From Blepharisma japonicum (lineage: Eukaryota; Ciliophora; Heterotrichea; Heterotrichida; Blepharismidae): a stretch of 64,000 nucleotides of DNA. Under the pieces are notes generated by a model that ran no database searches, was not told the origin of the DNA, and saw nothing but the letters and a program-made list of their open reading frames with translations. This document shows positions 31,401 to 43,484 of this stretch, one piece after another. The position numbers and the translations under genes are program-made. The stretch is from NCBI GenBank assembly GCA_949751835.1, contig CATKHK010000002.1, forward strand, positions 124,001 to 188,000, read 5' to 3'. Numbering within the stretch: the stretch's first letter is position 1; every line of letters starts with the position of its first letter.

Positions 31401-33796
31401 TCTTTTATCTTGTGGGATGTTTCTTTATCTGTGGCTCCAATGTTTTTAACGATGGTTAAATTATACCCCACTCCAAACCTGTTCTTAAGGAATAAAGGAC
31501 TTCCAAGACAGTTAACTTTCCCATCAGCCATTATAGCAATTCTATCTGCCAAAATATCAGCTTCTTCCATATAATGTGTAGTCAAAATAATAATCCTTCC
31601 TCTCTTATCATTCCTAAGCATATCCCACATTCTTCTTCTCGCTGTCAAATCCATCCCAGACGTTGGTTCATCAAGCATAACTATAGAAGACCCTCCAATC
31701 AGGGCAATCGCCAATGATAATTTCCTTTTTTGGCCTCCTGACAAGTTTCCAGCTCTAGTGTTTCGTTTGTCCTCCAAGTCGACTTCTTTAAGCTTTTCGT
31801 CAATTGCCTGCTTGATTTCTTCTTTATTGGATAGTCCTTTGAATCTACAGAACATATATAAATGCTCATAAACGGAGAGATTTTTGAAAAGGATATCGTG
31901 CTGAGGACATACACCAAGGTTCTTTCTGATTGCTGGCATTTCGGTTCTGAAATCGTGGCCATCTACGGTCATACTGCCTGATGTAGGCTCTAGAAGCCCA
32001 CTTAGCATTGATAAAGTTGTAGTTTTCCCTGCCCCGTTATGTCCTAATAAGGCGAAGATTTGGCCCCTGAACATGTCAAGATCTATCCCGTCAACAGCAA
32101 TTTTATTGCCAAAGTGCTTTCTTAGCCCTCTTACGACCATAGCTTGGTTGGCTTCAATCTGCTTTAACAGTCCAGGATCTGGCTCTTCAAAATTCTTATT
32201 TGCTTTATTTTCCTTTCTTCTTTTTTCCTCGTCTTCCTTCATCATTTCAATTGCGGCCTCATCTAATTCTGAGTCATTTGTATTTCTTCCTACCCAAAAT
32301 GATTTGGTAAATGGGAAATACCATTTCAGAGCCACTCCATATTGTGATGGGACGACTTTATCGAAATACAATGCTAAAAGTGTATAGAGGACAGTGTCAA
32401 TTGTAAGCATTATTATAGAAATTTGGACAGAGTAATTTTGATACTCATTGCCAGAAGTACTGAAGTTGACTTCTACTTGATTTCCTTGTAAGGAAAGAAG
32501 AGTAAAAAACCCTTGGCTCATGGCTACAGTGTTGAAAATTGATAAACCGACCTTGGTTCCTACTGGAGTTGTCTGGGTAACTGCAAATAAGGTAAAATAG
32601 GTGACAAAAAACACGAGAACACCAACCAAAATCGCGGTTTTCGCTTTAGAAAAGAAAGAGCTCATTAAGCAGCTGAATGCGATGCAGGACATGCCATACA
32701 TGAAGAACAGCAAAAATACCAAAAATTTGTTGGAGTAATTAAAAAGTTCCCAGCCTACCAATGTACAGAGCAATGATATAAGGCCATAAATGCAAATATA
32801 CATGAGAAACCAAGACACCCAATAAGGTGTATCAGTCAATCCCATCATTTTCATTGCTTCCTTAACCTTAGTTTCTTTTTCAGTTGTTATCTTGTTGATC
32901 AGCCTTGAAACAGGCACAAGTGAAGTAATAAACATAAAGAAGCCCAGAGTTCCTGCAAAGTTTAGCATAAAATTGTCTTGTATATACTTCATCCCATGGA
33001 ACGGTACCATAGCAGTCTGCAAAAATGCGGTATCTCCTAATTTGTCTGTTAAAAAGTAATTGTAAACTATGTTCTGAATGTGAAGGAAGCCAGATTTGAC
33101 AAAGTTGTGCTGGTAGGTCTTGATAACACTTTTCTGATACTTGTCGACAGCTGGATAAATGCTTGTCAGGAAAATAGTATATCATGTGCCATAAACGGTT
33201 TGGTCGTTAGGATCAGTGTCTGTTGCATTGTATCTGATCTTTAAAGTGACGTCTGCTGGAGTTCTATCTGCTAGCTGATCGTACTTTATGTTAACCGAAA
33301 AACAAATTTTTTGATGATGCTTATCGTCGTAATCAGAATCGGTTATGTAGTCTTCAAGATGTTTGTTAGTCGAGAAAGGGTGTGGAGCTGGAGCTGTTAA
33401 GTTGTAGCTGACAAAGTATTTGCTGATTTCAGTTGTCAAGCTTCCTATTAGATTCTTTTGGTCTGCTTCGGTAGCATTTCCAGTTATAACATAAGCCCAT
33501 GTCCAGTTGTAAGGAATAACTAAGCCACACCAACCAAAAGGATAGACAGTGTTTTGTGAGAAATCTGAAACGTTATAGAGCGACATATTTGTTGTTCAGA
33601 GAGGTGCAATGATTTGACCGTCATCCAAATGTGATTCGGCTTTTTTGTGAGTAGCTGGCAAAGCAAATCTTAACAAAAGCATAAAGGTGATAAGGATCAC
33701 TGGAAAGAGAATCTCACAAGCAGAGCCCACAGCTTCTCTTTTTCATACAAGTCAGTTCTTCAGAGACAAGGCTCGTAAATGACTACGGACAGTCAT
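28442..33796 (-). CDS. ABCA-type full-length ABC transporter
   Basis: 1784 residues in one frame with several TGA as Trp. Order: N-terminal helix (about 25-45), a large extracytoplasmic loop with glycosylation sites (about 60-245), and a six-helix bundle. NBD1 follows near residue 585 (GHNGAGKTTTLSML, LSGGQKRKLSLAIAL, VMLDEPTSGMD), then a second helix and loop (about 830-900 onward) with its bundle. NBD2 lies near residue 1413 (GVNGAGKTSTFRIL, LSGGNKRKLSVAIACIG, VFLDEPSAGMD). Both sites look catalytically complete. ABCA proteins move lipids across membranes. The start MTVRSHLRAL (33796) is chosen because it begins the standard LxLKNWLxWKRE entry into helix 1. No intron is seen over 5.3 kb. 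Confidence 0.95.
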
Positions 33797-34449
33797 ATTT
33801 ATTCAACAATATATTAATTCATTAGTTTCGCCACTTATATAATAGCTTAAAAAGTGTCAAAATTATGAAATTTGAGATAATTGGGATGAGGAATGTCAAA
33901 ATCTGAGCATTTTCAATTAAAAAAGAGGAAGAATTTCTAGGTAAATTTATAAGAGCGCTAAGCGGAAGAAGCTTACCTTTTATAAAGTAAAGAAAAAACC
34001 TAAAGATTAAGATTTGCCAACTGACAAAATTTTATAAGCAGGGAAAAAGCTTTGAGGGTAAAATTGAGAAAAAGATTTTCATTTTAGAATATTGCTTAGT
34101 AGAATTAAAAATTTATGACATCATAATTTATGATAAATTATCTTAAATCGATAGTGGCTTAATTTTTTAAAATTTAATTTTACATCTATGATATTTTTTG
34201 AAATAATTTTTAAGTTAAAAAGCAGGTAATCAATTTTTTTTTATCTAAAATTTTATTATCAGACTATATATTTATTATTCACTCAAAGGTTTTTTTTTAT
34301 TTCTTTAATATAAATCATAAGTAAATAATAAACCACTTTCCCATATTCAACCCTGAAAGACCCACAATTTATTTTGATTACTCCCATTTATCTCCTGCAC
34401 TGACTTTGATTATGTTATTACCAATAGATATAAAAATAAAATCTCAAAA
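33797..34449. other. Intergenic region
   Basis: 650 bases, AT-rich, between divergent genes. It presumably carries the ABC transporter promoter next to 33796. Nothing specific recognised. Confidence 0.6.
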
Positions 34450-34707
34450 ATGGGCTCATGCACTTCTATATCATATTCTAGAAAACTCAAGAGGAAATTG
34501 CCTCGGTCTACAGAATCAGACCTCGACATTGACCAAAATGGATCTCCTGACAATCATTCTAAAGAGAATACTGTTGTCATTGAACAATTCATCCAGCTGC
34601 TAATGAAGGAGCAACTAATCCGAAGAAAGATCAATGAAGCTCCTCCTTTGCTTATATCAAAAAGCGATTTGTATAGTAGAAGATTAAACCAAATGCAGCA
34701 TGCTTAG
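34450..34707 (+). CDS. Small protein with likely N-myristoylation and palmitoylation site
   Basis: 85 residues beginning MGSCTSISYSRKLKRKL: Gly2 and Ser6-type context for N-myristoylation, a Cys at 4 suitable for palmitoylation and a basic patch, the usual set for lipid anchoring to membranes. The middle is acidic and the rest helical (VIEQFIQLLMKEQLIRRKI). No known domain. An overlapping frame (34406-34603) lacks these features. Stop is TAG. I regard this as a probable real small gene. Confidence 0.6.
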   Translation: MGSCTSISYSRKLKRKLPRSTESDLDIDQNGSPDNHSKENTVVIEQFIQLLMKEQLIRRKINEAPPLLISKSDLYSRRLNQMQHA

Positions 34708-36258
34708 CTGCAAGAAAAAAAACTGTGTTATTAATTTTAAATTAATTCAAGTATTTTTATTGAATAAAAGCCTGAAATTAATTATAAGTATAATAGATCA
34801 CAAGTTTTTACTCTATAAGGAGCATTAAAATGTTTATCAATAAAAATATTCTCTCTTTCTTATCTGAAACAATAAAGATCAGAATGTGGAAATTTTTTAA
34901 ATTTTTAATGGATTAAAATATTGAGATATTCATTGATACTTAAGGATTAGGAAGATAAATTGCATGCATTTTAATCTACATTTTTGACAGCTGCATGGAT
35001 ACTCAAAGATAATTTATAGGAATTTTTCTCAGGCATTACTCTTAGAACTATTAAAAGTCTGTTCCAAAAATTAGGCCAATTTTTTAAAGCTTGAATGGCT
35101 CTTAAATAAGTCCAGATCAAAATTATGCACTAGGATTATGCTAGAAATTCATAAAAGTATTTATAAATCTTAGTTTATTACGAGAAGCTCTAGCTCTAGA
35201 GAATTTGTTAATTTATAGGATTTAAACTTGTTACAAATTTTGATAATAAAAAAGAGTTTGAGATTGACAACAATGAAAATTAATAAAATTTAAGCTAAAA
35301 TTCGAAACCAAATCTTTTAAAAATTATATCAGGTATAGGCTTGATTTATATTTTGAGTCTAGGCTTAAAGCAACCTTAAATTTTTCTGGTATTAACAAAA
35401 TATTTTTTGATTGCTTGATTAAGGCAAATTTTATTGCTAATAAATTGGAGAAAGTTATTAAAGTTTGAAATCAAAATTATTAATTATTAAGCTTAAGGAT
35501 AGCTATGATTTAAGATTGACCCCTCTCAAGGCATGAGTTTCAAATTTTATAATTATCAAAAATTTCATTGATTTGCTGCTTTGAATTTCATTCATATAAT
35601 CTAAAATTGCCTGATAGATATGTTTAAAAAAGCTGATTCATTACAATACCTTTGGCACAGCTTTTAAATGGATTCTAGAAATTTCAAACAATTGCTAAAT
35701 TTCATATGTAAGGATTAAATAGTTGAAAATTATCAGAAACTTGAACTTATGTCTCTTANNNNNNNNNNNNNNNNNNNNNNNNNNNNNNNNNNNNNNNNNN
35801 NNNNNNNNNNNNNNNNNNNNNNNNNNNNNNNNNNNNNNNNNNNNNNNNNNNNNNNNNNGCTGATTCATTACAATACCTTTGGCACAGCTTTTAAATGGAT
35901 TCTAGAAATTTCAAACAATTGCTAAATTTCATATGTAAGGATTAAATAGTTGAAAATTATCAGAAACTTGAACTTATGTCTCTTAATTTATTTGTTTAGC
36001 AAATAAATATTCTTCTATTTGATTTATAGTATATTAATTTTCAATATCTTCAAATTTAGATAGATCAGAACAAATCAGGATATTGCTTATGGGCTTGCAA
36101 TTCTTTCATAGAAATCAATAGCATTTCAATTGCAGCCCAAAGATGTTGCACAGCTGCTTACTTTTTTTATGGTTGCTATGCAATAGCCATCAATCTATGC
36201 TTATTGAGAAACTCCTAAAAGTGATAATAAGAATATTTATTCAAATCTTTACACATAA
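34708..36258. other. Gene-poor stretch containing an assembly gap
   Basis: About 1.45 kb of readable sequence with stops in all frames under TGA=Trp and no recognisable gene, RNA or element. It contains the N run at 35759-35858 and the duplicated 127-base flanks described separately. Confidence 0.6.
35632..35985. repeat. 127-bp perfect direct repeat flanking a 100-N gap
   Basis: Bases 35632-35758 and 35859-35985 are the same 127 bases, from GCTGATTCATTACAATACC to ATGTCTCTTA. Between them lie exactly 100 N (35759-35858), the conventional placeholder for a join of unknown size. The simplest reading is two contigs that overlap by 127 bases but were not merged. Confidence 0.93.
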
Positions 36259-37242
36259 ATGGAAGCAAACTCTAACTCAGAGGAGGCCAGAAAGCGCTTT
36301 GAAGATCGATATGAACAGAATGGTAATTAATATCCAGTAAAGGATTTACAAAAATCCAAAGAAGATTTCCAGAAAAAGAGATCTGAAGAAATGAACCCAG
36401 ATGAGTGTGTAGCAGATTTCGACCTAAGATTTGCTGAAAAAATCCGAGGAATTAGAGAAAAGCTTCAATCTTTGACAAGAGAAGACCCAGTAAACGAAAG
36501 AATTGAAGAGCTCCGGCGAGAACTCATGACTTGTTCTGAGCTACTGAACCAATCTGTCCATTTTTTAAATTCATACACAATTATGCAAGGGCAATTCCTT
36601 ATTACTCAAGTGCAGGATGAAATTTCGAGCACCCAGCAGAACCTTGCTCCAAGGAAGAAGTTTGCCTTTTCCAAGCGTGCGGCCAAAAAAGAAAATACAA
36701 ATAACAATTTGGAGGTTAAGCAAGAGGAGAAATCTCAACTGGTGCTTGAAGGGATCAGGGACCAAGCTGGAGGGACCTTTTATAAAACAGCGCTGGATAT
36801 GAGAGGAGTCAGTAGTTATCAGCTGCAAAACTTAGAGAATTGTGAAATCGTCATATCAGCTACTTTAAATGCAATTCATATGGTTGGGCTAAAACACTGC
36901 CATGTGTTTGTAGGAGCTGTTTCTGGCGCTGCTCATATAACAGACTGCACAGACTGTGTCATTAATGTGGCGTGCCATCAATTGAGGATTCACCAGACTT
37001 ATAGATGCCAATTTTACGTATTTGTAGCGACTGGACCTATAGTGGAAAATGTAAGTGAGTTAGGATTTGGGCCTTATAGGTTTAAGTATCCAAATATGGA
37101 AGAGCATTTTGAAAGCTGTGGATTTAAAGGAGAAAATCAATATGATCAAGTGCAAGACTTTAAATGACTGAGAAAAGAGCATTCTCCGAACTGGAATGTC
37201 ATCACAGAAGAGTTTTATGTTCAAGTAAAAGAAATATCTTAA
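36259..37242 (+). CDS. Tubulin-binding cofactor C (TBCC domain protein)
   Basis: 322 residues with one 15-nt intron (36323-36337) and one TGA as Trp. The N-terminal part (to about 110) is a charged helical spectrin-like bundle as in cofactor C. The C-terminal half is the TBCC beta-helix: an LRNLENCEIVI-like pattern, GAVSGAAHITDCTDC, VACHQLRIH and the CQFYVFVATGPIVE segment. Cofactor C acts in the tubulin folding pathway as the GTPase activator for the tubulin-cofactor complex. The related protein RP2 acts on ARL3. The catalytic Arg in this family lies in the Q(L/x)R(x)H region, seen here as HQLRIHQTYRCQF. Confidence 0.9.
36323..36337 (+). other. 15-nt intron, TBCC gene
   Basis: Reads GTAATTAATATCCAG, phase 1. 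Removal joins EQN to VKDLQKSKED. A is at position 10. Confidence 0.9.
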
Positions 37243-37552
37243 CTAAATGTTAAGGATAAGCTTATCAGGCCATTATAGCGTTAACGAATTCTTGCTTTGA
37301 GAATTTTTGTTTCTTATAATTTTATATAGCAGATTTATTGGGTTAAAAATTAGATAGGTCTTTTTTGTCTTTCTTTACTGTCTTAATGCACTATACAGAT
37401 TTTAGATATGATTTAAAGCAAATATTCATATAAAATTAATTTTTTGGTCTACTTATCTCATTGTCCACTGAATCATTTTCACTTAACAAAATTTAGGTCA
37501 ACAAAACTCGCTTATAATTTATTGTTTAATAAAGTAAAATGTTTACTTAGCA

Positions 37553-38482
37553 TTACTCTCCACCAGCACCACCTTCAATGCCGAGATAAGCTTGGATTTT
37601 GTTGTAAAAGACAAGCACAAGAGCTCCACCAGTTCCTCTGATTACGTTGCTGCCAGCACCTTTGAAGAAAGGCTTGAACCCACCTTCATTGGCGAAGATC
37701 TTTATGAAACAGTCAATGGTTCCTTTGTATTGGATATCCGCTCCTTTTCTTCCACTTTGCATCATCATACGTCTTCTGACTGTATCAAGTGGGTATGAAG
37801 CAATGCCAGAGCTAACTGTGACTGCTTGAGCGAAGGCCCAGACGAACAGAATATTGGCATTCTTGAAGTCCTTGAAGAGGATGTCTTTTCCAGAATCAAA
37901 CATACCGAAGTACAAAGCACGGTAAATAATGATTCCAACCACAGAAATTCCGAATCCTCTATAAAGACCAATTGGGCCGTCGTGCTTTAAGATTTTGAAA
38001 ATACAGTCGTTAAGTCCAGCGAATTCTCTGTTAGCTCCTTTGCCAACATCAGTTGCAAGCCTGGTTCTTGCAAAATCAAGAGGGTAGACAAATAATAGTG
38101 AGGCAGCTCCAGCTAGCCCACCAGCAGCCATGTTTCCTGCGAAGAACAGCCAGAAGCTCTTTTTCCTATCATAGTAGAACCATCTTCTGAAGGTGTCCTT
38201 AAAGGCGAAATTGAGAGCTTGGGTTGGGAAATATCTGATGACGTTGGCAAGATTTCCTCTCCAATAGCTTGCAAATCCTTGCTCTTGGTAGACTCTTTTG
38301 AAGCAATCCACAATTCCTTTGTACTGATCTTCAGGCTTGATTTGTTTGCTGGAAGCCTGGAGCTGTAAAAGGAGTTTGACTCTTTCAATTGGTGCCACTG
38401 CTGTTTTAGAAACTGCAGCTGAGACACCTCCAAGTAAGAAGTCTTGTAAGAAGTTCGATTGCTTGCCCTTCTTTTCCGCCAT
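37553..38482 (-). CDS. Mitochondrial ADP/ATP carrier
   Basis: 309 residues with three mitochondrial-carrier repeats, each with its Px[DE]xx[KR] motif (PIERVK, PLDFAR, PLDTVR) and the RRRMMM signature that marks the ADP/ATP translocase. Six membrane helices fit. It exchanges matrix ATP for cytosolic ADP across the inner mitochondrial membrane. It is the intact member of a pair; the second copy is at 44368. No intron. Composition is less AT-rich than neighbours, as expected for a highly expressed gene. Confidence 0.97.
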   Translation of the reverse strand: MAEKKGKQSNFLQDFLLGGVSAAVSKTAVAPIERVKLLLQLQASSKQIKPEDQYKGIVDCFKRVYQEQGFASYWRGNLANVIRYFPTQALNFAFKDTFRRWFYYDRKKSFWLFFAGNMAAGGLAGAASLLFVYPLDFARTRLATDVGKGANREFAGLNDCIFKILKHDGPIGLYRGFGISVVGIIIYRALYFGMFDSGKDILFKDFKNANILFVWAFAQAVTVSSGIASYPLDTVRRRMMMQSGRKGADIQYKGTIDCFIKIFANEGGFKPFFKGAGSNVIRGTGGALVLVFYNKIQAYLGIEGGAGGE

Positions 38483-38560
38483 TAATTATATTAATATGGT
38501 AATTTAGAGCTTACGTAATAAATGATCAGCGAGTTTTCAATAAACTTTGAAATATCAGTA
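38483..38560 (-). promoter_or_regulatory. 5' flank of the ADP/ATP carrier, kept in both copies
   Basis: The bases just upstream of the start (ATTAATATGG-AATTTAGAGCTTA, then GCGAGTTTTCAA-type sequence) are closely matched at 45277-45350 upstream of the second carrier, while sequence beyond has diverged or been lost. This is consistent with a retained core promoter, but retention by chance is possible. Confidence 0.4.
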
Positions 38561-38667
38561 AAAATGCTGGAAATTATTTAAATCTGTCGTCAATATATTA
38601 ATGGAATATCTAGGCTTTTACGTTAATTTTAAATTCAAAGATTTCATATTTGAAATAGATTCAAATT

Positions 38668-39183
38668 ATGAGCCTCGATTGAAAATCAAAAACACTGTGT
38701 GGATGCATGTGTGGAGTAAGCTTTATTTATTATTCTTATGAAATTTTGTCACATCTGGACGATTGATATAGCTATGAAGAGATTGAAGGTATGACAGAAT
38801 GCAGCGAAGTTTATTGGGTTGAGATTTGGATGCTAAGCCAATGCTTTGTATGGTGACTGGCGATTTTGACTGTTTTTATTATATATCTTGAGCTTCATGC
38901 TTATAAAGGATTTCTGGTGTTTTTATATTTGATTGGGCCAATCTATTTTGTGTGTACAATGATAATAGTGGGGTATTTAGGGTCTTTTATTATTTGCTGT
39001 GACGAAGAAATGGATGAGTGCGTGAATTTTTACCCTTATACACACTTAGCAAGCACTTTGGTGCTGATGGGGTTGTCTATGCTACTTTCAATTACTATGA
39101 ACGCTATTTTACTGAGTTCATTTTTAGGACCGTATTGAAGCCATATAAGAGCATCTCTTATTCAATACACAGCAATATTTTAA
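38668..39183 (+). CDS. Four-helix membrane protein, unknown
   Basis: 171 residues, continuous from ATG 38668 with five TGA or TGG Trp residues. N-terminal part MSLDWKSKTLCGCMCGVSFI has several Cys; a charged segment (LDDWYSYEEIEGMTECSEVYW) follows, then about four hydrophobic helices (CFVWWLAILTVFIIYLE, GFLVFLYLIGPIYFVCTM, HLASTLVLMGLSMLLSI). I do not recognise a family. The gene has no counterpart in the right copy of the segmental duplication, where only about 180 bases remain between the carrier flank and the propeller remnant. It was either lost there or inserted here. Confidence 0.7.
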
Positions 39184-39414
39184 AAAATTATATTATGTAA
39201 ATTAATTTCTTAAAGATAATCTCATTAAGAAAGAAGTGAGCTAAATTTTTTATCTAATTTATATAAAAATTCAAAAAAATTTGGATAACTTATAGATAGC
39301 AATAATTAGAAATCTTAAGAGCTCGCATTTAATAGCACTTCGACTTTTAAAAAGCCATTTCTTTGAAAACCTAATATATTTTCACATTCCTAACAAAAAT
39401 CAAATATTTAAAAA

Positions 39415-42351
39415 ATGCACAGATTAGTTGATGCAATGATTTGCAGAGGTGAAAAGGTGTTAATTCATATCGAAGGCCACTTATTATCCTCATTTACCTT
39501 AAATAAAACATCTCTTCAAGAAAAATTAAGACTAAGCTTCGACAAAAGGATCATATTTTCCTTAATCCTTCGAGGAGATGATAGAGATTACTTATTTATA
39601 ATTGACGAAAATTCTGAATGAGTCTTACTAACAGACTCTTTTGATAAAGCACTTGAAGGAAAAATAAACTCTATTCCTCTTATCGAAAGTATTGAAGGGT
39701 GTGAATGATATGAAAATTCTAAATACAATCTACTGATTTCGACTCAGTCTAGCACTTTGCATCATTTTATTTTCAATCTTAATAAAAGCATCCCAAGAAG
39801 TAAAATACAGGTCTATAAAATTTCAAATGACGCTCACTGGACAACTCGTACATCTCAAATAAAAAATATAGCCCCTATAAGAGGAGAACAAAATAGTGAT
39901 TTTGCTGTATTTTTTAGATAGGAAAGAAGACAATTTGCGTTTTTAATTCGGTACTCGGATTGCTCTTTTGTTCATTTTACGTCACTTGACCCAACTAGCT
40001 GTGAATTAATTGTAAGTCCATGAGTAATAAAATTTTTGCCTGCTGACTGTTATAAAGTCATTTCTGTGCACAGCTCTGTCATAATTTTTTCAGAAAGTAA
40101 AGCTTTTCAATATAAATTAGCTAATGAACAAGTATTTTTTATGCAGGAGTCATCACTATTATGTGAGAATCCAATATCAGCAGTAATGACTTATAGTGAC
40201 AATTGTAATCGCATTCTTATTGCTTCAGGTACAAAACTAGGCTGACTTCATGTAAAAGAAAACCAATTAAAAATCTCTCTGGCTGCCCAGTTACCTATAA
40301 ATGGAACAGTAGAAAAACTTGTGAACCTAACCCCTCTAGCACTTTCACAGCAAGTCTACGCATTATGCTTTATACCATACTCAAATTCTATAGTAATTGG
40401 GATAAACTTAAAGAGCCTTACTATTGGACAAATTGTAAATCTTATATAGTGCTCATGGGCTGCTATTTACAATTGGCCAGTCAAAAGCATTGGATCTATA
40501 GACAACAAAGTTTACGCACTTACTGGGGAATTTCCTTCTCTTTTTTTAAAAACTTGGGAAACTGGGCTATGTCTTAAAAAAGAATCAACAAATTTATCAA
40601 ATGCATCAAAAATATTTCGCATTGATGAAAATAATTTTATTGCTACATCAGACATAGGACTCTGGACGATGTGTTTTTCAGTAAAAGATTTTAATATTTC
40701 TGTGAAAAAATTAAAAGGGATTATTGAAAATGATTATACTTTGTATATAGGAAAACTTAATAACGAAATTCTACAAGTAATGATTATGTAGATAACGAGC
40801 CAATCATTGAATCATGTTAATCGAAAATCAACAATATTGAATGATACTGCAAGAAGCTGTGTGGTAATTGGAGGGAATGCAGTCCTTGCATTTTATAATT
40901 CCTTGCATTTATACCAAAATCTTGAAGTTATGCATATTGTGCCGGTTAATGATGAAGTGCTATCAATGACTGAATACAAAGGTTTCATATTTGTTTGCAT
41001 CAAAAAAAGAGCAGGTGTGTTAAAATTTTCTGTTTTAAAAGATTCTTTGGTAGAGGTTGAAGATATTCCATTGATTATTAAAGGAAGAATTGCTAACCCT
41101 ATTTTTTATCAAGAAAATGATGATTTCAAAATTTTTATGACTGAAAGATTAATTATTTTGCAAAAAAATAAAAGTTCCGAAAATGTTATTCACGAAGTAG
41201 ATGCTTTTAGATGCAGCGTTATTAAGGATACAGGAAGAATGTATGAGATTTTTGTAGAAGGACTAATGAGTGGATACATATTGCAAGTTTGGCAAAAGGA
41301 TAAATCCATAGATGGCTTATCTCATCAAATAAAACCTATTCATGGATCAATTATACGTGACATCTTTTACATTTATGATAATTTATGTATATTTGCTGAA
41401 ACAGCCAATTTGTCTATAGGAAAGATTGAAGAAAAAATTGCTGAGCAGAAGCTTGAGCTATCATATCCTTTTAAAGTTGTATGCGCTGATATCTACAATT
41501 TTTATTTAATTGGGAATAATAAACTCGAAATTATTGGGAAAAATTTAACCAAACAGTGAGAAGTATTATTTTCTGAAAGTCAAGAAATCACCTGCTGTCA
41601 CATCTTTAATAGAAAATTAATATTTTGCTCAACTATACGTGAAACATTTTACATGAATGTACTCGATTTAATGACTTTTGAACTTGAAAAATCTATCTCA
41701 TTCCAAAATCAAATAGAAGAAATTAGTAGCTATCAAGATATCCTTATCTTAAAATTTAAAAAATATATAAAATTTCTTACAAAATTTCATGCAGGTACTG
41801 GGATTGATATTTCTTTTGAAAAGCATGATTTCAGCGAAATTAAGCTTAAGCTTGATGATGACGAAAGCAATTTACTACTGGAGCTTTTAGTAATTAATCA
41901 ATTTCAAGACATTATAAAATTTTTATTTATTAACACTGCAGAATCATGAGAAGAAGAAGTTGAGCAAAAAGAAAAACCTGAATTTTTATGCTTGACAGCT
42001 TCACATTTACATTGAGGAAGGTACGAATTTTCTTCAGTTAAAATTTTGGACTCAATTGTATGATTTATTTAGAAAATTGAAATAAATTTTTCGAATTTAC
42101 TTGTATTGTGTAAAAAAGAATTCATATTATTTGGAGAGCAACAGTTATGGAAAGGTAGGCTAGAAAGAGTAGAATCTCCTGCTGCTCTTTTAAATAAAGC
42201 TCAACTTGATTGAAGAACTCATAAAATAAGCCTTCAAAAATTGTCAAATCTTATTGATACTGAAGAAGTAATATATATCAAATCTACAAATAAACTTGCT
42301 GCTATATCTATAAATAGTGGACTTGAAATAATCGATTTTGATGATAAATAA
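39415..42351 (+). CDS. Large beta-propeller-like protein, four 15-nt introns
   Basis: 958 residues after removing introns at 39907-39921, 40435-40449, 40777-40791 and 42058-42072 and reading TGA as Trp. The total then divides by three and ends in TAA. The product is a long series of short beta strands with the rhythm of WD40 or CPSF-A/DDB1 propellers (for example VVIGGNAVLAFYNSLHLYQN, FIFVCIKKRAGVLKFSVL, LAAISINSGLEIIDFD), without classical GH-WD pairs. I cannot name it. The last 45 codons survive as a decayed scrap at 45535-45665, so the right-hand copy of this gene has been lost. Confidence 0.8.
39907..39921 (+). other. 15-nt intron 1, propeller gene
   Basis: Reads GTATTTTTTAGATAG with in-frame TAG. 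Removal joins SDFA to ERRQFAF. A is at position 10. Confidence 0.9.
40435..40449 (+). other. 15-nt intron 2, propeller gene
   Basis: Reads GTAAATCTTATATAG with in-frame TAG. Removal joins TIGQI to CSWAAIYN. A is at position 10. Confidence 0.9.
40777..40791 (+). other. 15-nt intron 3, propeller gene
   Basis: Reads GTAATGATTATGTAG with in-frame TAG. Removal joins NEILQ to ITSQSLN. A is at position 10. Confidence 0.9.
42058..42072 (+). other. 15-nt intron 4, propeller gene
   Basis: Reads GTATGATTTATTTAG with in-frame TGA and TAG. Removal joins ILDSI to KIEINFS. A is at position 10. Confidence 0.9.
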
Positions 42352-42499
42352 TTTAATTTAAAACATGAAAATTTAATGATTAATTATAAAATTTCTTTGC
42401 AATATTAATTTTATATGTCTGGTTTTTTAAGTAAACATCTTTAACAAACTTTTTGGGCAATTTTAGCATAGAGAGGCCAGTATTGAATCACTTTTAATA

Positions 42500-43260
42500 T
42501 ATGAAAGATTAATTATTGATCATTTTTAAAGAAATCTTTTATAGGGTTGTTGTCAATTCCAAGAATAATTTTAGTTAAATGCTTAAAATTGAAAATACTG
42601 ATATTGGTATTGTTCTTGAATGAAAATAAACACCAAAATAACATACTTGTGTCTCGCCCCTTTTGCCTATAAAGTAGACCTGGATATTTTTTTTTTCTTC
42701 ATTACTATATACCTATAAATTCCAAGTAATGCCAACCAATAAAAAGAGCTATAGCTAAGGCATAGAATTACTACTTTCCGCAACAGTTCCTATAGTGGCA
42801 AGTAATGAAAGCAATGCAACTTCAACTAGACTCCTTAACCGCATCAGCTATATCTTCTTTATTATAAGGGTTATATTTATGCGTAAATAATGCAAAACAT
42901 ACTATTATTGAAACAAATAAGTATCCATGAAATGTATTTGAGATCTTTTAATATTTTTATTCATAATGATTAATAGCTCTTGAACTACTATTTTTAATCA
43001 TCAAAATAAAGGCAAAGTTTTATAACTTAACTGAAATAGAAACTCCTACCAAAGAGGTCTGCAGTATACAGCCAATGGCTTATAAGCTGCCAAAGCGATA
43101 TTCGAAATACTACATAGATTATGTGATATTTTCACTTAGCAAAAACAGATAACAATCTATATTCAAAAGCTTGTCACTAAAAATTATTTTCAACTGCCTC
43201 GTCATATTCAAATAAGAATGAAAACTTAATTTTCTAATAATTTTAAGCCTATGTGAAAGG
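42500..43260 (-). pseudogene. Decayed 3' remnant of the receptor gene
   Basis: About 760 bases align with the 3' end of the intact receptor gene (45766-46500), for example CATTTTTAAAGAAATCTTTT, CCAATAAAAAGAGCTAT and CCAAAGAGGTCTGCAGTATAC. It covers only the last membrane helices and tail. Many small insertions, deletions and stops are visible, and the roughly 2.6 kb that would encode the ligand-binding region is gone. It sits exactly where the receptor should be in the left duplicated block, so it is the dead partner of the gene at 45766. Confidence 0.9.
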
Positions 43261-43324
43261 ATAATTTCAAAAAATAATTATTGAGTCAATGATTTAGTTA
43301 TCTATTCAAAATTGATAATTAGCA

Positions 43325-43484
43325 TATTATCAATATTGAGTTTTCCAAAATTTTCTGACGTAAGAAAATAGGTGAAAATAAAGGAAATTATTGAAATAAA
43401 TTTATCCCGTTTTTTTAATTTGTAAAGTAAATATCATGGGGTTTAAAATGATATAAAAATGATATTCTTTGCATATAAATATAT
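43325..43484 (+). promoter_or_regulatory. Conserved 5' flank of ARF-like gene 1
   Basis: The 160 bases before the start, from ATTATCAATATTGAG through TTTCTGACGTA and GAAATAAATTTATCCC to GCATATAAATATAT, match the flank of the second ARF-like gene at 50100-50257 nearly as well as the coding parts do. Sequence further upstream does not match. It probably holds the promoter; no motif is identified. Confidence 0.5.

Noticed and set aside
31053-31962. Several 80-100 residue frames inside the ABC transporter on both strands
   Set aside because: The transporter frame runs through with all motifs in order; the others are shadows.
35632-35985. Real 127-bp tandem repeat or long terminal repeats around a missing element
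   Set aside because: Exact 100 N and identical ends meeting the gap are typical of an unmerged contig overlap.
38601-38760. A plus-strand frame starting at the ATG near 38601 upstream of the four-helix gene
   Set aside because: It meets TAG after about 55 codons, and no 15- or 16-nt intron joins it to the downstream frame. The ATG at 38668 gives the full continuous gene.
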